Assembly: GCF_003013715.1 (NCBI RefSeq) | Contig: NC_072812.1 | Coordinates: forward strand, 620,001-684,000 | Length of the DNA stretch: 64,000 nucleotides | From: Candidozyma auris | Lineage: Eukaryota; Ascomycota; Pichiomycetes; Serinales; Metschnikowiaceae | Direction of reading: 5' to 3' | In this document: piece after piece, positions 26,422-35,533 of the stretch | How positions within the stretch are numbered: the first letter of the stretch is position 1 | How the letters are laid out: each line of letters begins with the position of its first letter | Notes under the pieces: generated by a model | Databases searched by the model: none | Seen by the model: only the letters and a program-made list of their open reading frames with translations | What the model was told of the DNA's origin: nothing | Translations under genes and position numbers: made by a program

Positions 26422-28377
26422 CTAGAAAGTAATTGCCTCGCCAATGAAGAGCCGCTTCTTGTACTTTTCTACCCACTTGATGATTCGGATACTCTGATCT
26501 ATAATGTGTTGCGCTTGCACTGATCCACCACAGAGACAGTAGAAGTCGTAAGTTTTGCTTGATAGTAAGAATCCAGTGATCCATCCATCTTTTCTCTGCC
26601 ATCTTGTGTAGGTGAGTCTTTTTCCTTCTTTGTCGTCGTCCTTGATTGTAGTACTCTTCGCGTTATGCAAAGAAGTATAAAAATATAGCACTTGAAGATG
26701 CGTTGCAATGTTTTGATGATTATCGGTTTCAGTAGACAAATGCTTGATATCATCCATGAAGAATTGATTCTCTGTTTTTTGTCGGTAGATGAAATGCTTT
26801 ATGAAGGTACAGTTCAAGTCCTTGACTAGTCTTGCAGCCATTTCCATCTCGACAAGCTCTGCAGTTAAAGTAGTTTTTAAAGACTTATTACACAAAATCT
26901 TTGATATTATATGCGACCCAACCTGTTTCAATTCAAAGAAACTATTTTTGTTCGCTCCCAAGAGAGCCAACGACAAGGGCTCCGGATAGCCCGCGAGAAT
27001 GAACCGCTTAACGTAGACATACAAGAACCCTGTGTCATTAAAATTCGGCATGCACAATGGTATCCACAATTCGGCACCTTCTTCTTGTTGTGTCTCGCCA
27101 TAATGAAGAGATATAATCGCTAATAATAAATTGACATCATCCTTTCGTAGTCTGTGTTGGGTGGGTCGCATACTTGTAAGCACCTTGTCATTGATACATA
27201 TGAATCCAAAAAGAAGGTCGTTTGCAAGATATCTTTTGCTCTCGTAATTAGTCACTTTACTCATAACAGACGCTGCATCAGAGTCAGCATCCTTAACAGA
27301 CAACTTTCGAGAGGAAAGCAAAATTGAATTAAGCTTGCACCGAGTTGTGTGTGTGATTCTGACACATCTAATAGCTGAACCAAGCATGTGACTAATGTAG
27401 GCGTTGCTATCGAGTATGATCTCTTCGTTTGCCAGTGTTGATAAACCATACGTTTGTTTCATTAGCATGGAGTCTAAAAAAGCAATGTCTTGGTTCGACA
27501 AGACTTTGCGAAGGTCGTAGTTCATACGCCTCTCGAAGCTCCTCCTTATGACCGGCGCTGATAATACCGAAAGAAGGTAATTGTAAACGGACATAAGTTG
27601 TCTTTCTATCGTTGATGACACTATTTCTGTCGTCATCTCTAGCTCATACGCAACCTTAGTAATGAGTACAAGAATAAGTGGACTCTTGTTCATCACAACA
27701 AGCTTGAAACCATCTTGCGTGATATGATGAAACTCAGACTTCATTATCTCTTGGTAGGATGACACAATAGTTGTTATGAGGCCCATATACCCCATTACAT
27801 TATCATCGGAGCCATTGAGTGAATAAATGGGCTTGCCAGCCGTCGATAAAACGAATACTTGCTTTAGCTTGCCCAGGAATGAGGCAGACGAGTCCAGCTT
27901 GTCTGGAAGCAATCTCGAGCGTATGAAGTTGTCGTCGATCTCTGTATCTCCACCAGATATAAAATTAAGATTTTGTAAAGACGAGGATCCGAGACCACGA
28001 GCTTTCCCAATATCTTGGGCCATAAGGTTCTGAAGTATCTCGGTGAGATGGTTTGTCTCTGTTTCATCACTTTCACTGTGATCTTCCGCCAATGTTTCAT
28101 TGACCAGGCCAGCAATGCTTACCCTATCCGATTGGGATGTTACATTCAGCATCGATGGCCTCAAGCCTGGACTTAACATGCTGTGTTCTTCTTCATCATC
28201 AACATTTGAGGTGATCTCTGGCTGGTCCATGTTCTCTAAGGTAACCGCGGTAGTCGGGATTGCTACCAGGGTACCTCCCTGAGATGCTTGTGGAAGTAAG
28301 TTGAGTGATTCTTTTCTCAGCAATTCGGGCTTTGGAGACGGTGGTCTTAGGGAGTTCGATTCAGCATTATCACTCAT
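26422..28377 (-). CDS. MON1: vacuolar fusion protein, Mon1-Ccz1 GEF subunit
   Basis: Mon1 with Ccz1 activates the Rab7 homologue Ypt7 on late endosomes and autophagosomes. The 651-aa length matches yeast (644). After an acidic disordered N-terminus of about 160 residues come the longin-type domains: FVLSTAGKPIYSLNGSDDNV opens the first and GFICINDKVLTSMRPTQHRL the second. A third module follows (FLYVYVKRFILAGYPEPLSL) and the C-terminal TYTRWQRKDGWITGF motif is typical of Mon1. The start is the first ATG. No oddities seen. Confidence 0.9.
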   Translation of the reverse strand: MSDNAESNSLRPPSPKPELLRKESLNLLPQASQGGTLVAIPTTAVTLENMDQPEITSNVDDEEEHSMLSPGLRPSMLNVTSQSDRVSIAGLVNETLAEDHSESDETETNHLTEILQNLMAQDIGKARGLGSSSLQNLNFISGGDTEIDDNFIRSRLLPDKLDSSASFLGKLKQVFVLSTAGKPIYSLNGSDDNVMGYMGLITTIVSSYQEIMKSEFHHITQDGFKLVVMNKSPLILVLITKVAYELEMTTEIVSSTIERQLMSVYNYLLSVLSAPVIRRSFERRMNYDLRKVLSNQDIAFLDSMLMKQTYGLSTLANEEIILDSNAYISHMLGSAIRCVRITHTTRCKLNSILLSSRKLSVKDADSDAASVMSKVTNYESKRYLANDLLFGFICINDKVLTSMRPTQHRLRKDDVNLLLAIISLHYGETQQEEGAELWIPLCMPNFNDTGFLYVYVKRFILAGYPEPLSLALLGANKNSFFELKQVGSHIISKILCNKSLKTTLTAELVEMEMAARLVKDLNCTFIKHFIYRQKTENQFFMDDIKHLSTETDNHQNIATHLQVLYFYTSLHNAKSTTIKDDDKEGKRLTYTRWQRKDGWITGFLLSSKTYDFYCLCGGSVQAQHIIDQSIRIIKWVEKYKKRLFIGEAITF

Positions 28378-28609
28378 AGTTGGTATCTTATCAGCGCGAC
28401 TAGAATTGTATGTAGCTAGAGATTTAAAAGTGGGTTCTACAGCTACATCCAGCAGATGGGTGTATTAAACGCATCGTATAAAAACCATTTGAGGCTACTA
28501 CTATTTCATATCTTGTATATCATTCAAGAGTGTGTTTGCTTGCTTACTAGTGCTCTCATCATCGCTTTAAAGCGAGGGAGTTTGCAAGTTCGAATATGCA
28601 CGGAAGAGA

Positions 28610-29304
28610 TCAGCGACGAAGAAATATGTACCAAAACAAGAACACAAATATGAGGGCGCCGCCAGCAACTGGTACGTATTGTCTGATCATAGCATCAAAA
28701 TTGATCTTTTGTGCTTTCTTTCTGTATTTGATGGAGTCGTTCTTCAACGACAGCGACAAGTCACTCATCTTATCCAAAGAATCGCCTCTGTATAGCAAAT
28801 CTTCGATGTTCTTTGTCATGACTTTCTTTACATCTGCCAAATCATTATTGAGTTGATCAAGGTTGGACTGGGCTCTTTGGTCCTGGTAGATTTTTTTCGT
28901 CTTACTCAAAAAATTGTCAAAAGAGCTGAAGCCAAACGGCCTTGCCGCGGTACTCAATGCCTCCCGGCCATGTGAATGCTCGAACTCGTTGCTTATCTCA
29001 TGTAAGTACAGAAATGCTAGTTTTCTTGGGTATGATCTATCACACACGGTGATGTAGACAATGTTGTTCTGAATAAGATAGTGAATGTTATAATTACCAC
29101 TTTCTATGGTAGCTTGGGGTTCTGAGTTGGGCGTGATCCTACTAATGATAATTTTGCATTTCTTTTTCTGTTCATTTAGGTTTGGATCAAGATTGTCATC
29201 GACGGAGCCGCAAAGTGGGAGCGCTGGAAGTTAGTAGTCGACGAAGTCAAAGTATCACCTAGTTACATACCATCATAACGATAGATGAGCGTCGACTTCA
29301 CCAT
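28610..29304 (-). CDS. SEC22: ER-Golgi R-SNARE, spliced gene
   Basis: Sec22 is the R-SNARE for ER-Golgi traffic. The coding sequence joins 29304-29271 (34 nt) to 29223-28610, giving 215 aa (yeast 214). Exon 1 encodes MVKSTLIYRYD and exon 2 continues ALPLCGSVDD, matching the longin domain start. The SNARE motif includes NIEDLLYRGDSLDKMSD, with the zero-layer arginine, and the tail has one membrane anchor (YVPVAGGALIFVFLFWYIF). Without the intron, the frame would lose the first half of the longin domain. A CUG codon at 28753-28751 lies where yeast Sec22 has serine. Confidence 0.93.
29224..29270 (-). other. SEC22 spliceosomal intron (47 nt)
   Basis: Donor GTATGT, branch box TACTAAC and acceptor TTCCAG immediately after it. 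Removing it restores the conserved Sec22 N-terminus in frame. Confidence 0.92.
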
Positions 29305-29824
29305 GCCGATTCTAGATAATGTGGTTTGTTGATGCTATGTTGCATCAAAACACCTAAGCATGTATCTTCTCGCAGTTGCGCTTAGGTCACATGACATTCG
29401 CCGAGCTCCTGGCTAATACCAATCAGAGCATGGAAGTAGGTAAAGTATCTATATAATCTTTTGTTCACGTCTGTACTTGAACAATTTGAACTAACTGATT
29501 TCGTGATTCGTTCGGTCTTTTTATGGTTTTCGCTTAGGATCTAGTTGTGTAGCACCTTTTAAGGACTCCTTGAGCTTCGGAACGTGTGAAGGGCTTATTC
29601 TCAGTAATTCTGGAATGCCTTCAGTGAAATCGCCCCATCTACGTTGTAAATCTGCTTTACAATAGTGTGCCTCAACATAAGGGTGATGAGGTTTATTGTG
29701 GCTGCTAAGTGTGTCCTGCCCGACTGATAGTGCGACATAAACTCACTCCTCTCTGCGACAATATACATCAAGATACGATAACCACCAACACCCAGATCAG
29801 AAAAAAGTCACATTCATATATATT
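29305..29824. other. Divergent promoter of SEC22 and the HAPSTR1-like gene
   Basis: 520 bp, no gene seen. It must contain both promoters. I identify no specific site. Confidence 0.5.
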
Positions 29825-30523
29825 ATGGATTTGTCTAACTTATCGAGCGACTTGCCTTCGACACAAAATTTGGAGCAGGTATCTCTATTGGAGCTCAACA
29901 AGGAGCTCACATCGGAGTTCAAAAATGCAGCAAAATCCGTTGCTGCTCTATATAATAGCACTGGCGATACTAAGCAACAGAAAGCCCAGTTCGCAGATGC
30001 TGCAAAGGCCGTGGCCTCGCTTTACAGGCTAGGTACTAACTCAAACGTATTGCTGATGCACAAGGGGTACCTCGAATGTCTTGATGACCTTTTAGGAGTC
30101 ATCACCAATGGTGAAGATATTGAAAACTGGGCACTCACGAAAAGAGCCGAAGTAACGAAAAATAACACCACGAAGGAAAGGCTACCATCTTCGCAAGAAA
30201 TAGTCCAGGACGACTTACATATTCCACACGACTACGAGTTTTCGTTGCCACCTGAGCTTGCTCTGTCTTTGCATTTTAGGCCCACGTTTGCTCCTTTATC
30301 TGTAAACTACAGGCGGCCCAGATCTCGAGACTCACGAAAACCTGACAAAAGATCCCATCGTAAACCGGTCACGTTGAATCATGAAGCGAGTCAGTCCTCC
30401 GACAATGAGAGTGAGGGAACTGAACTGAGCGAGGATGCGGAGACGAAGAAGAGAAGAGCTTTGCGCTCACTTCACGATGCTGTGAAGAGGCGGAAACTTG
30501 ACTCATCCAGTGACAACGAATAG
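29825..30523 (+). CDS. HAPSTR1/TAPR1-like (DUF4588-type) protein
   Basis: A 232-aa protein. Residues 20-105 form a helical domain with two similar stretches, FKNAAKSVAALYNSTG and FADAAKAVASLYRLGTN, followed by GYLECLDDLLGVITNGEDIENW. This pattern resembles animal HAPSTR1 (C16orf72), a nuclear stress-response partner of the HUWE1 ligase, where an AA-x-AV-x-LY repeat is also present. The C-terminus is basic and acidic in turn (RRPRSRDSRKPDKRSHRKP and AVKRRKLDSSSDNE), which suggests nuclear location. The assignment rests on recall of this pattern and should be checked. It is not an essential-gene orthologue that I can name. Confidence 0.55.
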   Translation: MDLSNLSSDLPSTQNLEQVSLLELNKELTSEFKNAAKSVAALYNSTGDTKQQKAQFADAAKAVASLYRLGTNSNVLLMHKGYLECLDDLLGVITNGEDIENWALTKRAEVTKNNTTKERLPSSQEIVQDDLHIPHDYEFSLPPELALSLHFRPTFAPLSVNYRRPRSRDSRKPDKRSHRKPVTLNHEASQSSDNESEGTELSEDAETKKRRALRSLHDAVKRRKLDSSSDNE

Positions 30524-30631
30524 ATTACTTAATTTACACATATCATCATACCTCAATGCATGCATAACGATAGTCGAGTACTATCGGTCTACTCTATATG
30601 AAATTTCGTAGCTATTTAGAAGTTATAAAGC

Positions 30632-32038
30632 TTAATAAGCGAACAAGCCGTCAGAGTTGTCGCCATATTCGTAGTTGTACTCATCATCGTCATAACTACT
30701 CCCTGATGACGACTCGTCCAGAGATGATTCGACAGCAGATTCATCTTCAACATCGATACCATCTAAGCTGAAACACAATATCGTATCACCCTTAGCCTGT
30801 GTACCTTTGGGTACCTCATGAGTGGACTCGACATAGCAACTGACCAACTTTGATTTCGACCTCAAGATCACGTCATGACCAATAATGCAGTTTTCCAAAG
30901 CAACATCATCCTCTATAGAAACATTATCAAGAATAATAGATCCTGTGAGCTTCACTCTCTTTCCAATCTTACAATTATTTCCGATAACAGTCCTCTTGAC
31001 GTTGGTCTTCTCTCCAAGCTCACAATTCTCGCCAACCATCGCATCTGCTCCCACATTAGCAGCAGTCTTATCTTTTGGACCCAGATTTCTAGCAGCATTG
31101 AATTGAGCATGCAACTTTAAGTAGTGTCTATTGGACTCCAAGAGAACAGGCAAATTATTGGAACGAGTAAAGTGGGCTTGAGGAGGCACAAGCATAATAT
31201 CAATCGTCTTCGAGCAAGAAGTTTTTTGCCATGATAATCTCGCTAGATCACGTATGACCTTTATGAGAGCTCTGCTGGAGAAGTATATTTTTGTGAACTT
31301 CTCTGGGTACGTATCAAAGAGCTTCGAGATCTCTGCAGCAGACCCGAAGAAAATGGAGCTATTGAGTAACTTTGTACTTACTGTGGTCTCCGGGTAGTTC
31401 CATGCTAGTTGTGTCCTGATCTTCAAGGCTTTGTGAAAGTCGACATCCTCTGCAGAGTAGTAGTCCAAAAGCTGTGACTGTCCGGATGGTATTTCAGCAA
31501 ACATCGTGTAGTTCTTTGGGAAAATTTTGTGTTTTTTATCCTCAATGTCTAGCTGATTCTTGTAGTAGCAAACCATCCCCACGGCCTTATCTTGTCGAGA
31601 CCTGTATGCCTCGATGAGCACTTGAGGTGGTAGGTTGGTGATGAAGTCACAAGGCAAAAGAACAAAATGCTCGTACGGCTCTAGAATATCACTTTTCGTG
31701 AGAAGTCTCAAAATCTCGCCAGAGCTAGCCGTCTCCAGCTCCATAACCTTGATCAGATCCAAGAATTGAAAGCCCTGACTTGACTCATCTTCGCCTTCAT
31801 TCTTAGATACTCGTGACTTATAAGAATCTAACGCTGCCAATATATCTTGGCCAGACGTCTCGTCACAGATTATTGTAATTTTGGGAAAAAATGCTTTGGC
31901 ACACCAATCGAGAACATATTCGATCATTGGCTTATTTGCAATGGGTAAAAGAGCCTTCGCAGTCCCCGTGGCTCTGACTTTCGAAAACGGACTCAATGCC
32001 TTCCCCTCACCACAGAGGATCACTGCGTGGAATTCCAT
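30632..32038 (-). CDS. GCD1: eIF2B gamma subunit
   Basis: Part of the guanine-nucleotide exchange factor for eIF2, and so of general amino-acid control. The 468-aa product has the two modules of the gamma and epsilon subunits: a nucleotidyltransferase-like domain (AVILCGEGKALSPFSKVRATGTAKALLPIANKP-type start) and left-handed beta-helix repeats (GENCELGEKTNVKRTVIG, GKRVKLTGSIILDNVSIEDD). It ends with an acidic tail but lacks the C-terminal W2 catalytic domain of the epsilon subunit, which makes it gamma. It is shorter than S. cerevisiae Gcd1 (578 aa). Confidence 0.88.
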   Translation of the reverse strand: MEFHAVILCGEGKALSPFSKVRATGTAKALLPIANKPMIEYVLDWCAKAFFPKITIICDETSGQDILAALDSYKSRVSKNEGEDESSQGFQFLDLIKVMELETASSGEILRLLTKSDILEPYEHFVLLPCDFITNLPPQVLIEAYRSRQDKAVGMVCYYKNQLDIEDKKHKIFPKNYTMFAEIPSGQSQLLDYYSAEDVDFHKALKIRTQLAWNYPETTVSTKLLNSSIFFGSAAEISKLFDTYPEKFTKIYFSSRALIKVIRDLARLSWQKTSCSKTIDIMLVPPQAHFTRSNNLPVLLESNRHYLKLHAQFNAARNLGPKDKTAANVGADAMVGENCELGEKTNVKRTVIGNNCKIGKRVKLTGSIILDNVSIEDDVALENCIIGHDVILRSKSKLVSCYVESTHEVPKGTQAKGDTILCFSLDGIDVEDESAVESSLDESSSGSSYDDDEYNYEYGDNSDGLFAY

Positions 32039-32153
32039 GATAATAGCAGGCGAACCAACAAATCAACGACGTTTTAATGAACCTCAAAAAGACCCTCTGC
32101 TTCTTCAGGAGAGTGATATCGTGAGAAAAATGGCTGTAGATTTCGGTCTGTAT

Positions 32154-32161
32154 TCACGTGA
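32154..32161. promoter_or_regulatory. E-box (TCACGTGA) between GCD1 and RPT4
   Basis: A perfect palindromic Cbf1-type site, 99 bp before the RPT4 ATG and 116 bp from the GCD1 ATG, so it could serve either gene. Confidence 0.4.
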
Positions 32162-32259
32162 TGCGCGGTCCTCCCACTATGTACTAACGCTGAACAGTAT
32201 CGACAATGGTGAAGTTCTCAGTGGCAACTACCAATAATCATCATTAATAGCTACCAGTC

Positions 32260-33549
32260 ATGAGTGAAGATCAAGACCCTCTTTTGGCCGGTTTGCAGGG
32301 CGAGGATGGTCGTGACCAAAGCCAGGGAACCAATGGTGATTCAAGCACTTCGCAACCCGAGCAGCGTCAGCCAACTCCAGCAGAACAAGAGAGACATAAA
32401 GTACTTACCAACTTCAGAGAGAAGTTGATCGAGCATCGAAAATGGGATGCACGTCTTAAAGAGTTGAGAATGAGTATGCGAGATTTGGAGAAGACGTATG
32501 ACAAGACAGAAAATGATATCAAGGCATTGCAATCGGTCGGTCAGATTGTAGGTGAGGTCTTGAAGCAGTTGACTGACGAGACTTTCATCGTGAAGGCTTC
32601 TAGCGGGCCCCGTTACATTGTGGGATGTCGTAACACGATTAAGAAGGAGAATTTAAAGAATGGTGTCAGAGTCTCTTTGGATATGACGACGTTAACTATA
32701 ATGCGTATCTTGCCAAGAGAGGTTGACCCATTGGTCTACAATATGACTACTTTCGAGCCGGGCGAAATCTCGTTCAATGGTATCGGAGGCCTTACAGAGC
32801 AGATTCGTGAATTGAGAGAGGTGATCGAGTTGCCTTTGAAAAATCCGGAGTTGTTCACTCGTGTAGGCATCAAGCCGCCTAAAGGTGTACTTTTATACGG
32901 ACCTCCAGGTACTGGTAAAACGCTATTAGCCAAAGCTGTTGCAGCTACAATCGGAGCCAACTTCATTTTCTCGCCAGCGTCTGCGATTGTTGACAAATAC
33001 ATCGGTGAATCTGCGCGGTTGATCAGAGAGATGTTCTCGTACGCCAAAGAGCACGAGCCATGTATCATCTTCATGGATGAGATTGATGCCATTGGTGGAA
33101 GAAGATTTAGTGAGGGTACCTCTGCCGATCGTGAGATTCAGAGAACCTTGATGGAGTTATTGAATCAAATGGATGGTTTTGACACTTTAGGGCAAACAAA
33201 GGTCATTATGGCAACCAACAGACCTGACACATTGGATCCTGCATTACTAAGAGCCGGAAGATTGGACAGAAAGATTGAGATTGGGTTGCCTAATGAAGCT
33301 GGCAGATTGGAGATCTTCAAGATTCACACCGCTAAGGTCGCTAAACAAGGTGAGTTCGACTTCGAGGCCGCCGTCAAGATGACGGACGGTTTCAACGGTG
33401 CTGATATTCGAAACGTCGTTACTGAAGCGGGTTTTTTTGCCATCAGAGATGAGAGGGACTACATCGTACAAAACGACTTGATGAAGGCCGTTAGAAAAGT
33501 TGCTGACGTCAAGAAACTAGAGGGCAACTTGGATTACGAAAAGTTATAG
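32260..33549 (+). CDS. RPT4: 26S proteasome regulatory ATPase Rpt4
   Basis: One of the six AAA ATPases at the base of the 19S particle, which unfold substrates. In 429 aa it shows a coiled-coil start, the OB domain segment ([14 protein letters not shown] and [17 protein letters not shown]), Walker A GPPGTGKT at 214-221, Walker B IIFMDEID at 269-276 and the [50 protein letters not shown] is the Rpt4 signature rather than another Rpt. The C-terminus YEKL lacks the HbYX gate-opening motif, as expected for Rpt4. I see no classical Rpn4 (PACE) element upstream. Confidence 0.95.
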   Translation: MSEDQDPLLAGLQGEDGRDQSQGTNGDSSTSQPEQRQPTPAEQERHKVLTNFREKLIEHRKWDARLKELRMSMRDLEKTYDKTENDIKALQSVGQIVGEVLKQLTDETFIVKASSGPRYIVGCRNTIKKENLKNGVRVSLDMTTLTIMRILPREVDPLVYNMTTFEPGEISFNGIGGLTEQIRELREVIELPLKNPELFTRVGIKPPKGVLLYGPPGTGKTLLAKAVAATIGANFIFSPASAIVDKYIGESARLIREMFSYAKEHEPCIIFMDEIDAIGGRRFSEGTSADREIQRTLMELLNQMDGFDTLGQTKVIMATNRPDTLDPALLRAGRLDRKIEIGLPNEAGRLEIFKIHTAKVAKQGEFDFEAAVKMTDGFNGADIRNVVTEAGFFAIRDERDYIVQNDLMKAVRKVADVKKLEGNLDYEKL

Positions 33550-33619
33550 TGTGATAGAAACTACATCAAGAAGGCATGATATTTACTCCTTTATTTTGTA
33601 TTTACATGGTATTTGTTCT

Positions 33620-34579
33620 CTACTGTTGCTCTCTTTGATTCTCCTCTGCTCTTTGGTTCTCTTCGATTTTTTGCATGGTCTTCTTGAAATCTGGAATTTG
33701 GACCTTTGACAATGCCTCTAAATGGGCCAAAAGGTTAGGATTTTCGATTCTGGAAAGATGCTCTGCCATCCTCTGGCCAATAAACTCTTTGACCTCTTCA
33801 GATAATGGTTCGAGTTCTTTCTTTGGCTCTTTAGCCTTCTTGGCCAAGTAGATCTTCTGCTCGGGAGTCAAAGGCATGGTTGGCTCATTAAGTCGTCTAG
33901 CCTCCACATCTGAGAGTATCTTTTTCTTGTGCTTTGAGTATGGATTCCTGAGCTCATTCAATACTCCTTGTGGGATAAGGGGTTTCGCAATAGTTTGGAG
34001 CTCAAAAGTCTTATAGTGAGCCTCTGATTCTTTAGCAGCACGACCGCTGTCCACGTAGTCATTGTCAGGCGTGGGCCATGGAACTTCAATATGCTCGTGA
34101 TGTTTGACGAATCGTCTTGGCATCCACTTTTTATACCTGTCATCATAATACTCTCCCTTGTAAACAACTTCATCAACAACAAAATGCTTGATACTTCCCT
34201 TGTCGTCAACCTCTCTTGCAGCCAACTTAACGTGCTCTTGCGGTATTGGCTCGGGTGCCCTTATCAAGGGACTTGTCTGGCCATCGGCCCAAAACTCCCT
34301 CGGTACGATTACTTGCTTCAAAGCATCGTGGGTTGTGAATGAACCCAGTGACTCTTCATAATCGTAAACCCTCGTCAATGTGCCCTTGTATTGACCCTTT
34401 GTAATGTAGACATAATCACCTTTGGCAATTCCTCTTTCCTTCAAGTCATGTTTTCTCTCGGCCTTGGGTATGTATCGCCTTGGTGAGTGGGTGGGAAGAG
34501 ACATTCTCTCTCTTTGCTTTATCACGTTTTCCCTAAGAGCCGGAGACAACTTCTCCATGCTCTTGACGAATCTGCTCAT
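33620..34579 (-). CDS. MRPL40: mitochondrial ribosomal protein uL24m
   Basis: Large-subunit protein of the mitochondrial ribosome. A KOW motif (IAKGDYVYITKGQYKGTLTRVYDYEES) near residues 50-78 identifies it as L24-like, and the length (319 aa, yeast 297) and charged C-terminus fit yeast Mrpl40. There is no strong presequence; the start is the first ATG. The 3' end is 70 bp from RPT4. A 12-bp palindromic E-box lies 62 bp upstream of the ATG. Confidence 0.85.
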   Translation of the reverse strand: MSRFVKSMEKLSPALRENVIKQRERMSLPTHSPRRYIPKAERKHDLKERGIAKGDYVYITKGQYKGTLTRVYDYEESLGSFTTHDALKQVIVPREFWADGQTSPLIRAPEPIPQEHVKLAAREVDDKGSIKHFVVDEVVYKGEYYDDRYKKWMPRRFVKHHEHIEVPWPTPDNDYVDSGRAAKESEAHYKTFELQTIAKPLIPQGVLNELRNPYSKHKKKILSDVEARRLNEPTMPLTPEQKIYLAKKAKEPKKELEPLSEEVKEFIGQRMAEHLSRIENPNLLAHLEALSKVQIPDFKKTMQKIEENQRAEENQREQQ

Positions 34580-34640
34580 GTTGCCTGGAGAGGTGAACCT
34601 TGATGAAAAAATTAATCTACTCGCACATAAAAATCAAATC

Positions 34641-34652
34641 TCTCACGTGAGA
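34641..34652. promoter_or_regulatory. Palindromic E-box (TCTCACGTGAGA) upstream of MRPL40
   Basis: A perfect 12-bp palindrome around CACGTG, 62 bp before the MRPL40 ATG. In Candida species Cbf1 regulates ribosomal genes, so a link to a mitochondrial ribosomal protein is reasonable but not shown. Confidence 0.45.
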
Positions 34653-34804
34653 CCAACGGCCATAGACCTTGATGACACCCAACAACGAGTAATCGTGGAA
34701 CTATTTTTTTTTTTTCAATCACTATTTAATACGTTCTGAAAATTAATTTTATCTGTCTCAGCAATTTTATCAATCAATCTCACCTCAAGTTGTAACTCAC
34801 CGAC

Positions 34805-35410
34805 TTACTCTGTGCATATACTTATGAACTCTTGTTCATTGACTGCTGTTAGTAAAAAGGATCAAAGTAAAGACAAGATTAGTTTTTTGGTATGTACGTA
34901 CTTTCTCCGTCTTCATCGAGATCAAACTCGTCAATCATTGCCCGAAGTTCTTCGTCGGTGAGGTTCTCTCCCAATTCCCTAGCTACTTTCTTTAGATTCC
35001 TGAAGCTTATCTTTCCAGTATTGTCTTCGTCAAATAGCTTGAACGCTCTACGTATCTCTTCCATGGGATCTCTGTTCACAATACGTTCACCCACTTGTTG
35101 TTAGTATCGAATAAGATTTGAGGTCACCTCTAACATGATACGTACCAGCATGAAAGAAATTCTCGTAGGAAATCAAGTTTCTATCATCAGTGTCGTATTC
35201 CCGAATGATATCCAAGACCTCTCTCTTAGGCAAATCAAAGCCAAGGGCCTTAAGGGCGACTTTAAGTTCATGATAATCTAGTAAGCCATCGTTGTTCATA
35301 TCAAAAAGAGAAAAAGCCTCCCTTATCTCCTGCTTCTGTTCGTTAAGTAATTCAGCTTTTAAATTACTCATCCCTATCTTTTGACCACTTCCGTTCGTTC
35401 CTGACGACAT
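34805..35410 (-). CDS. CDC31: centrin, spliced gene with two introns
   Basis: Centrin of the spindle pole body half-bridge, also in nuclear export and DNA repair complexes. Joining 35410-35146, 35093-34902 and 34842-34805 gives 495 nt, 164 aa (yeast 161). Four EF-hand areas are visible: [14 protein letters not shown] is a canonical loop; [15 protein letters not shown] is the less canonical second; [14 protein letters not shown] the third; [14 protein letters not shown], restored by removing intron 2, the fourth. The protein ends ISICTE, as in yeast centrin. Both introns use GTACGT donors and TACTAAC. Confidence 0.93.
34843..34901 (-). other. CDC31 intron 2 (59 nt)
   Basis: Donor GTACGT, branch TACTAAC and acceptor AGCAG. 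Splicing turns EDGE-A into [16 protein letters not shown], completing the fourth EF hand. Confidence 0.9.
35094..35145 (-). other. CDC31 intron 1 (52 nt)
   Basis: Donor GTACGT and branch TACTAAC; the acceptor that keeps the frame (FFHA-VGERIV) is AAG, not the usual CAG or TAG. No alternative YAG close by gives the conserved sequence. Confidence 0.85.
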
Positions 35411-35533
35411 TCACTAGGTGTAGCTTTTGTTTATATCAGATACGCGATTATAGTGCGCAAAGAACTTCGGTAGTACCTATAACGTTCATTTGAGACCATA
35501 ACGTTCTCCTGAGAATTTGAAATGAGAGTATAG

